Of a stretch of 64,000 bases of DNA, positions 23,101 to 34,085 are shown one piece after another. The notes beneath the pieces are model-generated. The model did no database searches and was not told where the DNA came from. It saw nothing but the letters and a program-made list of their open reading frames with translations. Both the position numbers and the translations under genes were made by a program. The stretch covers positions 62,001-126,000 of the forward strand of contig NW_025813730.1 in NCBI RefSeq assembly GCF_021917145.1. The letters run 5' to 3'. This DNA comes from Hypomesus transpacificus. Taxonomy: Eukaryota > Chordata > Actinopteri > Osmeriformes > Osmeridae. Position 1 is the stretch's first letter, and every line of letters starts with the position of its first letter.

Positions 23101-25040
23101 TGCTGGCGGACTGCAGGGCCAGCAGCCGCAGCTGCAGCTCGGACAGCTCCTCGTCCTCGTCCTTCCCCTTCAGCTTCACCTGAGGAGCGCAGGGCTGGAC
23201 ACACATGGCTTCTGTGAGAAACTGCTGGGGACCTTTTTTTGCTCAAATGTACATTTGATTGACAGGCATTCCTAGTTCTACTGAAATGGTCAGACATTGA
23301 ACGAAGCGATGCACAGAGATGGCTGTTTCCCAGCAGGCATAAAGACAGCTGTGCTGTGAACAAATTAATCAACAACATACGAAAGAAATGAGATCCGAGC
23401 AGCTTACTTTGACAGGGGAGGGAGGGGAGTCGTCTGATTCGCTGCAGCACATGCCCGTGTTTGTCTTGTCATCTTCTCCCTCTTCCTTTCCTTCCTCACC
23501 TGAAAGTATGGTGCTTCTTTATAGCAAAACTATAATAACATACATTCTCACCCAAATACTGATGGAACCTGAGGTTAAGAAAGGCATTTTTGAATAAATC
23601 GTGGCAACATTTTATTATGATTCTTACGCACCTTCTGAATTGGCAGTGAGGTCGATTGGGCCTTTCTCTTCCTCCACTCCGGTCTCCTCGACACTCTCTT
23701 TTTCAGGTTTCTGGTCGCCATCCCTTAACTCCAGCTCTGATGATCTGGTTTTCAGAGCGTCCAACTCGGCAGGTTTGAGGAGTTTCTGGCGGAGAGGCTT
23801 GAGGGGGAAGGCTTGGAAAGCCTTTTTCTCCGCTCTCTCTGTGTCATCAGCGGCATCGTCGCTGGGAACAGTGTTTGTGTCTGCTACTGGGTCGGCTGTG
23901 GAAATACTGACTGGGACTTCAGCCTCTTTGGAAGGTGACTCATCGGGTTTTAGAGCCATTGTTTCCTCTTTCCTAATACATTCCAGCTCCAACTGAATCT
24001 GCTTGTACTTCGAGAGCAAATCCTCAAAGCTCTCGTCAACCCCATTTTCGGTTTTGGCAACATTATGAACTGGTTTCCTCACCTGGTTCCTCCCAAATAC
24101 TTTTTCTGAAAATAGTAGGTCAAGGAAAGACTTAGGTAATTGAAGTGGTCTTCCGGCTGTCATGTAAGGCCATAAAAAAAAAAAAAAAACATTAGGCTTT
24201 AAACTATGACTGTATTACAGTTTACGTACAAGCCCATTTCTTCAAAAAAATCGACATGATGACCTACAATCAGGCCTATTGCTTGCTACAATTATTGTTA
24301 GCAATCTAATCCACATAAAATACAGTTGTCAAATATTTTAGCAACATGTTCATATCATGTCAGCCACAGCTCTGACAAACCACGTCATACCCAGTGTTAC
24401 CTTACCATCTAGGGACATACATGCCGGTTACATACCAGCCGATGTTGTGCCAATTAGCTCACTTATACATTTTTGTTAGTAAGAATCAATAACAAAGGAT
24501 ACTTCTTGTGGGAGATTCTCTGATGTTGTTGTGATTCTCTCCGGACCCATAACGACCCTGGGGAGGTCTCCCAGGTTCTCTTCCTCCAGCAAGCAAGTCT
24601 CCCCAACCTACTCTGTCCCAATCCCCGTGTCCTTCATTTGGCTTCCCCCGATGTCTAAATCTTCCCAAGGCACTATGACTTCGTTCCCAAAAGCTGGAGC
24701 GTGGCCTCTGATCTGGCCCCAACGGTAGTCCCGGTGGTGGTGGTCGGTCTGGTCCACTGGGTCCCCCTTGCTGTCGGTGATTTATGGGAAAGGGACTGTG
24801 CAGGTGAGGTCCGCGGTTGTATGGCATTAAAAGTCGAAAATCCGGTGGTATAAGCGAAGGTAACATATGCAGTTTTTGCTTCGATTTTCGTGTACTTCGT
24901 TGTGAGTTAGGGATCGTTCTACTACTAGGCCTTAATCCCTGCTGTATAAGCACCTTTTCCTCGGTTTCATCATCGCATATCTCTCCGTCTTCGAGCTCCC
25001 CTTCTTCTCTCGGAGAGAGATCACTCGGTTTTAAATCCAT
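8193..25040 (-). CDS. zfc3h1: Zinc finger C3H1 domain-containing protein (PAXT / nuclear exosome adaptor), complete
   Basis: ZFC3H1 bridges the MTR4 helicase to polyadenylated nuclear RNAs (PAXT connection) for exosome decay. I read 36 coding exons: 24503-25040, 23632-24105, 23408-23499, 22789-23179, 22412-22644, 22084-22204, 21839-21930, 21566-21757, 21177-21383, 20854-20994, 20549-20661, 20221-20358, 19588-19762, 19058-19186, 18190-18711, 17725-17799, 17438-17547, 17223-17354, 16861-16982, 16586-16687, 16280-16408, 15898-16075, 15580-15766, 15020-15208, 14496-14733, 14071-14176, 13076-13274, 12884-12978, 12591-12698, 11460-11564, 10797-10962, 10490-10590, 9835-9936, 9572-9611, 8966-9028 and 8193-8312. 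They total 6225 nt, exactly 2074 codons plus stop (human about 1990). The N-terminus has SPREEGELEDGEICDD and FWERSHSALGRFRHRG. Glu/Arg coiled coils lie in the first half. The CCCH finger is C-x7-C-x4-C-x3-H at about residues 1277-1294. HAT/TPR-like helical repeats fill the C-terminal third. The end, EVGVSLNEPLNL, matches the family. The gene converges on lgr5 and diverges from tbc1d15. Confidence 0.97.
8319..8838 (+). repeat. zfc3h1: Polypurine (GA/G-rich) tract in the last zfc3h1 intron
   Basis: About 520 bp almost purely purine on the plus strand, built from GGAGGAGAGAGAGATGGGG-like units of about 30-45 bp. It ends a few bases from the acceptor of the last exon (8312), so the transcript's polypyrimidine tract is effectively 500 nt long. 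Confidence 0.9.
9645..9760 (+). repeat. 28-bp tandem repeat in zfc3h1 intron
   Basis: Four copies of a unit containing TCAGCTCAGGTCCCCCCTCT, just upstream (in transcript sense) of exon 9572-9611. Confidence 0.85.
10127..10503 (-). repeat. zfc3h1: Minisatellite made of the splice donor of zfc3h1 exon 32
   Basis: On the minus strand each unit reads ACACACCTGSCCTCAG/GTACA, which is the last codons (THLALR) and donor of exon 10490-10590. I count 16 copies including the authentic one; 14 of the 15 extra copies keep the GT. Unit length varies from about 20 to 28 bp through changes in the CA run. Confidence 0.9.
10734..10790 (-). repeat. Three-copy tandem repeat beside zfc3h1 exon 31 donor
   Basis: Three copies of a unit with GGGGGTCAGCTGACT, ending a few bases from the donor at 10796. 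Confidence 0.8.
11296..11436 (-). repeat. 16-bp minisatellite after zfc3h1 exon 30
   Basis: About nine copies of TAACGGGTGCAGGGTG, starting about 25 nt into the intron after the donor at 11459. Confidence 0.9.
11862..12572 (-). repeat. 19/21-bp minisatellite in zfc3h1 intron 29
   Basis: About 35 copies of CAGTGTGTGTGTCTGTGGG with or without an extra GC. It starts about 20 nt from the donor of exon 12591-12698. It has no stop codons in any frame, which explains the long spurious ORFs on both strands here. Confidence 0.95.
13291..13673 (-). repeat. 18-bp minisatellite at the acceptor of zfc3h1 exon 27
   Basis: About 21 copies of CACACACACACTGTACTG plus CA/TA. On the transcript strand it is a GT-rich array ending about 15 nt before the acceptor at 13275. 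Confidence 0.95.
13758..13946. mobile_element. zfc3h1: Fold-back element in a zfc3h1 intron
   Basis: Two arms of about 68-70 bp (13758-13827 and 13879-13946) are nearly perfect inverted copies separated by a 51-bp loop. They share the stretch beginning CCTCACTCTCAGGCTTGTCT. The intronic transcript would form a long hairpin. It is probably a MITE. Confidence 0.75.
19189..19517 (-). repeat. 22-bp minisatellite at the acceptor of zfc3h1 exon 14
   Basis: About 14 copies of ACACAGGAGACGACCATCAC plus CC, directly abutting the acceptor of exon 19058-19186. Its complement supplies the sequence just before the AG. Confidence 0.9.
19809..19978 (+). mobile_element. tRNA-derived SINE in a zfc3h1 intron, inside a minisatellite
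   Basis: Head GGTGGCTGAGCGGTTAGGGA and B box GGTTCGATTCC are intact, followed by the family body and the tail GGATAAGAGCGTCTGC. The element interrupts the ggtaaacaaggg-type repeat that continues at 19976-20219; one repeat unit remains on its left (19784-19808). Confidence 0.85.
19976..20219 (-). repeat. Minisatellite at the donor of zfc3h1 exon 12
   Basis: About 13 copies of GGGGGCCAGGTAAACA with A/G variation, starting immediately after the donor of exon 20221-20358. A SINE sits at its far end. Confidence 0.9.
21297..21349 (-). repeat. zfc3h1: Coding 18-bp repeat in zfc3h1 exon 9
   Basis: Three copies of an 18-bp unit encode PASLPQ repeated in frame, inside a Pro/Ser-rich linker. Confidence 0.85.
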
Positions 25041-25751
25041 TTTGTAGCCTAGTACAGCTTGATCGTTACGTGTAGAGGTAAACTCACTACATCTGTCTAT
25101 AATTACAAAATCGGACCCATTAATAGGAGAGCAAATATGTTAAGAAGTATTATGATCAATAGCACAGTTAGCTAGCTAGCCTGTGCGCTAGCTTCGCCGT
25201 TCTTACTTCCTGTGGTTTCGCTTATCAGGAAATGGCGTAATATCCCCCTATGGGAGTGTCCGTGGTTGCATTCCAATATCCTTACTGTCATTCAGTAAGC
25301 CAGGCAAAACTTGTGTATGTCTCTGTAAAGAGCACTTTTTAGTTCAAGTTCAAGTCTTTTATTGTCAGATGCACAGAACAACACAAGGTCAGACTGGGCA
25401 AGACAGCGCAAAGCAACCCGGCATAACATGACACATCTACCCTGATGTGGATGGACAATAACGTTTTATTTATTTAATTAAAATCATATATTAATGCCAT
25501 CTGAACAATACATTGTTGGAATAAGTAAGTCGTTCTAAGATTAAAATACACGAATTAAAACGGCTCCCTACAATGTTATTTGTCTGTGATGAACCCCTCT
25601 TTACTGCCAAATACATGGAAACGCCTGGTGCTCACGCATGCGCAATCAGACATTTGCGGAAGATGACTTGTCACTGTTGTTGTGGAAGCTGACAGGCACG
25701 TGAGCTATGCTACGTAGCTAGTCGAGTCGTGAGTGCTTGCTAGCAGGCGAC
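25041..25751. promoter_or_regulatory. Probable bidirectional promoter of zfc3h1 and tbc1d15
   Basis: Only 711 bp separate the two divergent start codons, so one promoter region must serve both genes. Visible candidates are an NRF1-like palindrome CGCATGCGCA (25635-25644), an ETS-like GCGGAAG (25656-25662), an ETS-like ACTTCCTG (25205-25212) and a YY1-like CATGGCGGC over the tbc1d15 start codon (25751-25759). A short retroelement tail remnant lies at about 25335-25440. I saw no TATA box. Site assignments are by eye from known consensus motifs. Confidence 0.6.
25335..25440 (+). repeat. Retroelement tail fragment
   Basis: TCAAGTCTTTTATTGTCAGA followed by GCACA is a common fish LINE/SINE 3' tail pattern. 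Related pieces occur at about 38455-38520 and 51182-51260. Confidence 0.45.
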
Positions 25752-28700
25752 ATGGCGGCTGATACTCCTCCAAAGGTATTGCAAATACATAACTGTTGGA
25801 ATATGTTTATTTTGTGTGTTTGCGTGGTAACAGATTGACTTCTGTAGGAAAATACTTTAGTCAATATGAAGAAACAATGGATAGATACAAGTAATGTCCA
25901 ACCATGCTTTTGTTTTGAGTTTCCCTACTGTAGCCTCGCCAGCTACGGAACTGTAGTGTTGTGCTAATTTATCAAGAGTTATTCGAGTTGATGAGGTGAT
26001 GTCGATTAAATTCAGCTTCAAAGACACCGTTTCATAGCCCCGTAATTGGTTAATCATTTAACTAGCAGAAAAAATGAAAAAGAGAGCTTGCTATAAATCC
26101 TTGTTTCATATCGAGTCACTGCAAGTGCAAGCATTAGACGTTAGCATTTTTGGACACGTCACGAAGCATGGGATCCTATCAGAGATCGACAGATACGTGG
26201 CTATTTACCTAGTCTAGCTAGCTTGCCTTGAACTGCCTTCACTTTGGGTTAATGTCGACTCGTTTTGTTCAAGAATGCTAGTGATATGTTCCCACTTGTC
26301 AAATTAGAAGAACTATTCAATGCTATGTAAATTGGTAATGTATAAGCTGGAACGTGGTGTATTTAGGCAGTAACTGAGATTAGCAATAAAGCTAGTAACA
26401 AACCACGGTGTTTTGCAGCTTCTAGCTGGCTAGCTAATTGCTACGAAAGACCCATGCCTTCTATTTGAAGCTTAGCCAACTGCAAACTAGTTTAAATAAC
26501 TACTTTATTTTATATAAAGTTCCCTATTTCGTTCATGCTCTTAGTACAGCTGTAGGTAAATGCTGCCAGTGACTTGGAGAAGGTAGCCTAGCTACCTGTT
26601 AAGCGGTAGCTGGCTAGTTATCTAGTTAGTTAGCTACCGCCACAGTATAGTGCGTGCAGTGTGTTTATATTTAAAGCATAATGATTAGCTACGCTATCTA
26701 CGTTACCATTTCCAAGTGAATAAATAAACTCTGTTGAAACGTTTTCCTTGTAACAGTGTGTTATTTCTGCTCCCTTGAGGTTGTATTTGAACATGAAGGT
26801 GTGTTCATACATTCAAGCAATGACGACAGCGACGAGCAAGACCTTCTATCACCAGGTTTCCTAAGATTAATTGACAAGGTACATGTGGTTTATAGCATTT
26901 GGAATTCATGTACAATTCAAGAAGGGACACTTTTGAGTAATATGTTTCTTGTTTCCCCCTAAAAAAAATCAGGATGGGGACATTGTTGTGGAATACAAAC
27001 CTATGGAGGACAGTGTGGATCCATCCAACATGCTGTGCGCTGGCAAGGTTTGGATCCTTTACTGCGTAATTGCTATATTATACAGACAAAAAACAGGGGT
27101 GGCGGTATCTAACTGATCTCACAGCATATTAGGATTAAAAAAAGTGATGTGACAAAATCAAAACCTTATAGAGATATTTTCCTGCATTCTCCCTGCAACA
27201 TTTAAATTGTGGTGGCTGTTTTGTCTAAAGACGCAACTATTCAACTCCACCAGGACTAATGACCTCCTGTTTGGCCTAAGGTCACCCAAAGCTGCTTTTA
27301 GCTGCCCTCTTCTGCATTCTGTATTTAAGACCCCGATGGAGAACTTCATAAATAGTTTATAAGGTTGCACTTAAGAGATGCCGCTGTTCTCGTAACTCTG
27401 TGCTATGTTCTTGTAAAGCCCATGTGAGTCCAGGCAGGGAGTCCAGGCAGTAATGGAGAGCTGCTGTTGTCATGGCTCCCTGATGAAGCCCATGTGTTTT
27501 CTGAGCAGGACTCCAGCTCAGTGATGGAGTGGTCCAGAGGTCCGGGGGAGAAGCCACAGGTGGAACCGCAGCAGAGCTACGAGACAGAGTGGGACATGAT
27601 CAACGCCGTCACCTTCAAGAGGAAACCCTGCACCAACGGCGATGGTGGGGGTTCAGGCTCCAGACTTGTTTTCATACGCTGGTTGATATGTTTGGGAATT
27701 GATGTTGTAGAGAACTTGTACATTGTTCCTTTTTTAAATATATTGTCTTTTTTGCATTTGTTTTTTAGGTGCTTTGAACCACACTAATGGGAAGAGCAAG
27801 TACTCATTCGCCTTCAGTGTGTATGACCTCAGGTCAATCACGGTGAAGGAAGAGGGCTGGTCTTACCTGGTGTTCCAGCTCAAGGAGCCTTCCTCTGCCC
27901 TGCCAGCACTGCATTTTCACCAAGGAGGCAGTAAAAGCTTCCTGGACTGTCTGAGGAGATACACAGTGCTTAGCGAGTGAGTACACAGGCCCAGCAAACC
28001 AGGTTTTGAGAGAGCAACAAAGGCAAATGTTCACCTGGTGCATTGTGGTTATTGTCCAGCAGATGGGGTCATCAGAGGTCTTTCAGGGACGAATGGTCAT
28101 TATGAATATTTTTTCTGACCGATAGCCAACACTCGTTAATGACCATTAACCGTTAAGCAACAAGATTAAAATGTAGAATGGACGAGCGTCTGTGACTCAA
28201 TCGTTTTTTATTTATTTATTTTTATAGCAGCATAAACAACAACAGAAGAGAAACTGATTAAAAACGAAAACACATTGAATCCGAGAGCGTGTTGCACTGT
28301 GCTTCAAGTGGCTCGATCACGTGATCACGTAAATCCAAACCGTTAAGATGATTGGCGGCTACAACAACATGGAAGTACAAGTGTTATCCTGCTGCTACTC
28401 CTCAATGAAAACGGAGATTGCGGAAAGTCACTTTTCATTAGGGTTTGAGCTAATGTTTCTTCTCCTTTTATGCCTTTTTTTGTGATAATCCTTTTTTTGG
28501 GTCAGCGAGCAGCCTCAAGGAAAACAACTGTCATCTAGAAAGAGTCTGGCTTTCTTTCTGTGGGGGATTCTTTATCTCTGAGGAGGTAGCTGTTATTAAA
28601 GTTCTTATCCAGGCTTTTTATAATCCAAGCAGTTCCTCCAACTGTGTCTTCAGGTTTTGAGTTATGAAAATGGTTTGTGATATCATGCGTGTGTTATGAC

Positions 28701-31700
28701 GGCAGGTAGAGGTGTGATGAACCTCAAAGCTGTTGAAATTAATTGCAAGAAAGCTATTATTGACTCTGCACGGACGTGTCTCATTGTGATGGTGGTGCTG
28801 TTACCGCGGTGCTGTTACCGCGGTGCAGACGTCTAGATCAGTGGTTCCCAACCCTGGTCCTCAGTGCACCCCTGTCCTGCCTGTTTTAGAATGTTTCACT
28901 GCTCCAACACACCTGATTCAAATGAATGGTCATACGCAGGCTTCTGCAGAGCTGGATAACGACCCAATCATTTGAATCAGGTGTGTTGGAGCAGGGAAAC
29001 ATCTAAAACATGCAGGACAGGGGTACCCTGAGGACCAGGGTTGGGAACCATTGATGTTCCGATCTCAAGCTTGTTTGTTTGGTTTAGTTCTTGAAGAAGC
29101 CTGAATCCTTGTGCTACTGAAACACGCTGTTGAGCACTTGTGTCTGTGTCTGTCGTTTCCAGAGACCCGGAGGACGAAGGCTGCCTGCTAGTCAGTACTC
29201 ACCACAAAGCTCTCTCCCAGTCCTTTGAGAATCTTCTAGACGATAACAACTTCGGACTCGTTCATGTACGGTGGCAGCTGTCACACAAGCATTGAAATGT
29301 GCATGAGGGGATGATGTAGATCACGTTGTTAACCCCCCCCCTCCTCCACCCCCACAGAAGCTGAAGAAGGATCCGTACGTCACCACCCTGGGCGGCTTCT
29401 CCAAGGTCACCAACTACATCTTCGATGCGTTCCGAGGCTCGGAGGAGCAGCAACAGCGCCCCCCAGAGGAGGTGGCCGACCTGCTGGGAGAGGTCATCCC
29501 AGGCCTGGAGATCAACCAGCAAGAGGAGCCGGGCTTCGAGGTCATTACCAGGGTGAGTGGTCCACAAGAAGCAACGCTGATGTCATGTGATGTATTCATT
29601 TAGCTGAGGCTTTTACCCCAAGCTGTGGCGCTGAGCGAGGCTGTTGGTGCTGTTCTGAGGGGCACTGGGGTGGTAGGCAGAGATGGATATGTTTCTTCAT
29701 GCGTCTTGCTGTGGTCGGGTGTTTATTAGGGGTGGGGGAAAGAATCGATTCACATTTGAATAGAGATTCAGTCTGCTAGCGATTCAGATCGATTCACAAA
29801 TATATGTCAATACATTTTTTTGTAATGATTTTTTTAAATATATATGTATATATATATATTTTTTTTTTTATGTCGGAAAAATCGTGATCGATTTTTTTTA
29901 TCGACTCGTTTCAAATCGTGAGGTACCAAAATATTCCCACCCCCAGTGTTCATAGTGAACAATCCCTTCCTCGTCTTTACACCACTGACAGACCTCCACG
30001 ATCTGCTGTACTTTCTGTATGTGGAAGTCGCTTTGGATGAAGGCGACTGCTAAGTGAACCAAACGATTGACAGATCTTCTTGTCGAGTGGGAGTCGTAAT
30101 GCCTGTTCCCCCGCCTGTGTCAGATTGACCTGGGTGCCAGGCCAGACGTGCAGAGGAGGAGTCCACTGTCTGCAGAGGATCTGGCGGAACACCAAGATCC
30201 AGAGGGAAGATTTCACAACGTCCCCCACCTCAAACAAGCCATATTTAAGGGGGTATGTTAAACAGGCTGTTACCCACGTACATCCATCATGCTGGGAAAT
30301 TCCTCCAGGTGGATAAAGTGGTTAAAGGTCTTTTTTAAAGGTCAGCTTTTAGTGCACTGAATAAATGAAGCTTCTTTCTTATTTGTTTTTGTCATTGTAG
30401 GGTCTGTGCCACGCACTGAGGAAAGACACGTGGAAGTTTCTCCTTGGCTACTTCCCATGGGACAGCACCCACGAGGAGAGGAAAGCCCTCCAGAAGAAGA
30501 ACACGTAGGTTGCTTATCTCTCTATCCTCGTGTTACTGGATGATTTGCTAGCGTGTACACAGACACACACACAGACACACACACAGACACACACACAGAC
30601 ACACACACAGACACACACACAGACACACACACAGACACACACACAGACACACACACAGACACACACACAGACACACACACAGACAGAATGCCAGGCTTCA
30701 TTGCCTGCCTTCCACCATTGGTCCACTAGAGATGAGTACTTCAGGATGAAGCTGCAGTGGAAGTCGGTCAGTGAGGACCAGGAAAGAAGAAACTCCCGCT
30801 TAAGAGACTTCCGCAGTCTGATAGGTAACGCCATGGCAACCAGAGCCCCTTCATCCACTCTCTCTTCCAGCCAGACTCTGAGACTGTGGGCTTCATACCA
30901 CACTGTTTCTTCCTAGAGAAAGATGTCAACCGCACGGACCGAACGAACAGGTTCTATGAAGGCATCGACAACCCAGGACTTGTCCTCCTGCATGACATCC
31001 TGATGACGTACTGCATGTATGACTTTGACCTGGGTGAGTGCACACAGTGATCGCTGGCCATGCAGATGTCCTCAATCACAAACAGGGGCAGAAGATTTGA
31101 ACATGATCTGATCATTAGTAGTATTAGTTGATTGTTATTAGAATATTCTAAATGTTACCTGTGACTCACCCCTGATAACTCCCTCTGAATCCCCATCTTT
31201 AACTGAAACTATCCTGTCAAAGGTCAACATATAGAACAGTGTTCTGAAACTGTGTAAATATTTAGCAAGTTGTGAGAATTTAAGAAGGCATCATTTTGAA
31301 TAGCACATAATGAGTTTCTGTCTTAACTGCTTGATTGTTGAGGTTTGCCTCCACAATTAAGGGCGCACCATAAATTAAACGCGTTGATATCGTTATGAGC
31401 TTGTGTTGCTGTGTTTGTGTCCTTCAGGTTAGGGTTAGGGGTTAGAGCTTGTGTTGATGTTGCTGTGTTTGTGTCCTGTCCTTCAGGTTACGTCCAGGGA
31501 ATGAGCGACCTGCTGTCTCCAGTGCTGTATGTGATGGAGAACGAAGTGGACGCCTTCTGGTGTTTTGTGTCCTTCATGGATCAGATGGTAACACTGCTTT
31601 GCTTTAATCTTCTTCTGTTCCTTCTGTTAACGCCGGGGGGTCCAGGGTTAGCCTGTCTCCTGGACATCACTGGACATCCAGGCGTTCCAGTTGGTTTGAA

Positions 31701-34085
31701 TCTTTTGAGGAGCAACATAAGCTATTTCCTCAGTCCCGTATATATGTGTGTGTGTGTGTGTGTGTGCAGCACCAGAACTTTGAGGAGCACATGCAGGGCA
31801 TGAAGACCCAGCTCATCCAGCTAAGCTCTCTCCTCAGACTGCTGGACGTGGCCTTCACCACCTACCTCGGTACAAATATTGCATGTATAAAATACATCAG
31901 AAAAATCAAGGATCAGAAGCGCATAGTTCTCACTATTTCAGTGGGTAACGTCAAGGAACGGTCTGTATTTACCGGACGCACAGTGCTTATGTAGAGTAGT
32001 AGCTCATTGTTTTGGTTTTGTTCTCAACATTTCTCATGACAGATATAAAAATACAGTATATGTGTAAAAATCAAATCCTTTTTAAATAACTGTCAAACTG
32101 GCACTTGGTCTGTTAACCCCCCTCTCCTCTTCCTACAGAGGCGCAGGATTCAGGATACCTTTACTTCTGCTTCCGTTGGTTACTGATCCGCTTTAAGAGG
32201 GAGCTGAGTTTTCAGGACGTGCTTCGGCTTTGGGAGGTGAGTTCCTTCAGCAGGACCTGCAGCCCTGTTCCTCCTTCAGCAGGACCTGCAGCCCTGTTCC
32301 TCCTTCAACAGGACCTGCAGCCCTGTTCCTCCTTCAGCAGGACCTGCAGCCCTGTTCCTCCTTCAACAGGACCTGCAGCCCTGTTCCTCCTTCAGCAGGA
32401 CCTGCAGCCCTGTTCCTCCTTCAGCAGGACCTGCAGCCCTGTTCCTCCTTCAGCAGGACCTGCAGCCCTGTTCCTCCTTCAGCAGGACCTGCAGCCCTGT
32501 TCCTCCTTCAGCAGGACCTGCAGCCCTGTTCCTCCTTCAGCAGGACCTGCAGCCCTGTTCCTCCTTCAGCAGGACCTGCAGCCCTGTTCCTCCTTCAGCA
32601 GGACCTGCAGCCCTGTTCCTCCTTCAGCAGGACCTGCAGCCCTGTTCCTCCTTCAGCAGGACCTGCAGCCCTGTTCCTCCTTCAGCAGGACCTGCAGCCC
32701 TGTTCCTCCTTCAACAGGACCTGCAGCCCTGTTCCTCCTTCAGCAGGACCTGCAGCCCTGTTCCTCCTTCAGCAGGACCTGCAGCCCTGTTCCTCCTTCA
32801 GCAGGACCTGCAGCCCTGTTCCTCCTTCAGCAGGACCTGCAGCCCTGTTCCTCCTTCAGCAGGACCTGCAGCCCTGTTCCTCCTTCAGCAGGACCTGCAG
32901 CCCTGTTCCTCCTTCAGCAGGACCTGCAGCCCTGTTCCTCCTTCAGCAGGACCTGCAGCCCTGTTCCTCCTTCAGCAGGACCTGCAGCCCTGTTCCTCCT
33001 TCAGCAGGACCTGCAGCCCTGTTCCTCCTTCAACAGGACCTGCAGCCCTGTTCCTCCTTCAGCAGGACCTGCAGCCCTGTTCCTCCTTCAACAGGACCTG
33101 CAGCCCTGTTCCTCCTTCAGCAGGACCTGCAGCCCTGTTCCTCCTTCAACAGGACCTGCAGCCCTGTTCCTCCTTCAGCAGGACCTGCAGCCCTGTTCCT
33201 CCTTCCATGATGGGAGTAAACCTCAATACAGACCGGAGTTATAGTGACAGAAGTTGTGCTCGATTCTGTGGGCATATGTGAAGCCCTCTGTGACATGACT
33301 TGTAAAAAGGGCTATACAAATACATTTATATTTGATCCTGCTCAGGTCATGTGGACCGGCTTGCCCTGCCAGAACTTCCACCTGCTGGTGTGCTGTGCCA
33401 TCCTGGACGCAGAGAAGCAGAAGATCATGGAGGAGAACTATGGCTTCAACGAGATCCTCAAGGTAAATGCTGTTCACACCCAAAGCCAAGTTATTCGCGC
33501 CAGTGAAGCGACTTTTTTTGCTTCTCGTTCACGTGTATTTGAATAAATATTGTCCCCTCTAAATGTGCATGCTGTTGTTTCCTGTTCGAACAGCACATTA
33601 ATGAGCTTTCAATGAAACTGGACATTGAAGAAATCCTTCACAAAGCCGAGGCCATTTGTATGCAGATCAGAAGCTGTAAGGTAAGAAAACGGTTTATGCT
33701 CTAACTTTTAAGTGTCTGAAGCAATTTCAAAACAGAACAAATGACATGTTCTAGATCTTCGTAACCTTCTTGTCACGTTTGTGTGCTCCTGCTGCCACTC
33801 ATGTTGTACTGATGCCTACAAATCCACATGAAAGACGATTGAGGGTTTGTGTGAAGACTAATATATACATATTTCTTGCTGAAACAGGATTTGCCTCATG
33901 CAATAAGTGAAATCCTGGGATTCAACATAGAAACAGAGATTCCTGGGTGTGAAATGAGGGAGTTTGGGACGTGTGAGTCATCTTCATCTCCAAGATCCAC
34001 ACAGAGACAAGAGACCTTCTCCAACGGCCATGGACATTTAAGAGAACCCCTTAAGAACGGGTGCAAAGTTGCCTTCATATCATAG
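25752..34085 (+). CDS. tbc1d15: TBC1 domain family member 15 (Rab GTPase-activating protein), complete
   Basis: TBC1D15 is a GAP for Rab7-type GTPases; in vertebrates it acts at mitochondria-lysosome contacts with Fis1. Exons: 25752-25775, 26780-26878, 26973-27047, 27509-27644, 27769-27976, 29163-29265, 29358-29552, 30124-30252, 30401-30504, 30730-30824, 30917-31033, 31487-31587, 31770-31869, 32139-32236, 33346-33462, 33594-33680 and 33888-34085. They total 1986 nt, giving 661 aa (human about 691). The N-terminal part (EHEGVFIHSS, WSYLVFQLK, SQSFENLLDD) matches the family's Rab-binding region. The TBC domain spans about residues 320-535, with the arginine finger in EKDVNRTDR (about R395) and the glutamine finger in GYVQGMSDL (about Q432). 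The C-tail is short and divergent. Start: ATGGCGGCT, giving MAADTPPK, which splices onto VVFEHEGVF. Intron 14 contains a roughly 1-kb 29-bp minisatellite. Confidence 0.97.
28839..29053. mobile_element. Palindromic MITE (hAT-like) in tbc1d15 intron 5
   Basis: Begins CAGTGGTTCCCAACCCTGGT and ends with the approximate reverse complement. Almost the whole 215 bp forms a hairpin, including ACACCTGATTCAAATGA on both arms. This is a widespread fish MITE type. I could not find an intact target duplication. Confidence 0.75.
29730..29945. repeat. Possible degenerate palindromic element in tbc1d15 intron 7
   Basis: The left edge GGGGTGGGG and right edge CCCACCCCC are inverted, and the interior has repeated ATCGATT-like motifs in both orientations around an AT-rich centre. 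This looks like an eroded MITE. Confidence 0.45.
30014..30066 (+). repeat. SINE tail fragment (one of many)
   Basis: TCGCTTTGGATGAAGGCGAC followed by TGCTAAGTGAACC is the 3' domain of the SINE family without its tRNA head. Similar headless fragments lie near 11754-11808, 14388-14435, 17080-17125, 17640-17680, 18733-18782, 22355-22405 and 61968-62010. Confidence 0.6.
30550..30686 (+). repeat. 12-bp ACAGACACACAC repeat in tbc1d15 intron 9
   Basis: About eleven copies, starting about 45 nt after the donor at 30505 and ending about 45 nt before the next exon. Confidence 0.9.
32237..33205 (+). repeat. tbc1d15: 29-bp minisatellite starting at the donor of tbc1d15 exon 14
   Basis: About 33 nearly identical 29-bp units containing TTCAGCAGGACCTGCAGCCC. 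The first unit begins within the donor (GTGAGTTCCTTCAGCAGG). The only frequent variant is TTCAACAGG. Since 29 is not a multiple of three and no frame has a stop, all forward frames are open for the whole array. Confidence 0.97.

Noticed and set aside
32237..33205. CRISPR-like regular repeat
   Set aside because: Units are directly contiguous with no unique spacers, and this is a vertebrate nuclear intron.
32219..33244. 341-codon ORF with a 29-residue repeat
   Set aside because: Non-triplet 29-bp satellite within a tbc1d15 intron; no start context or conserved domain. Kept only as a finding about the array.
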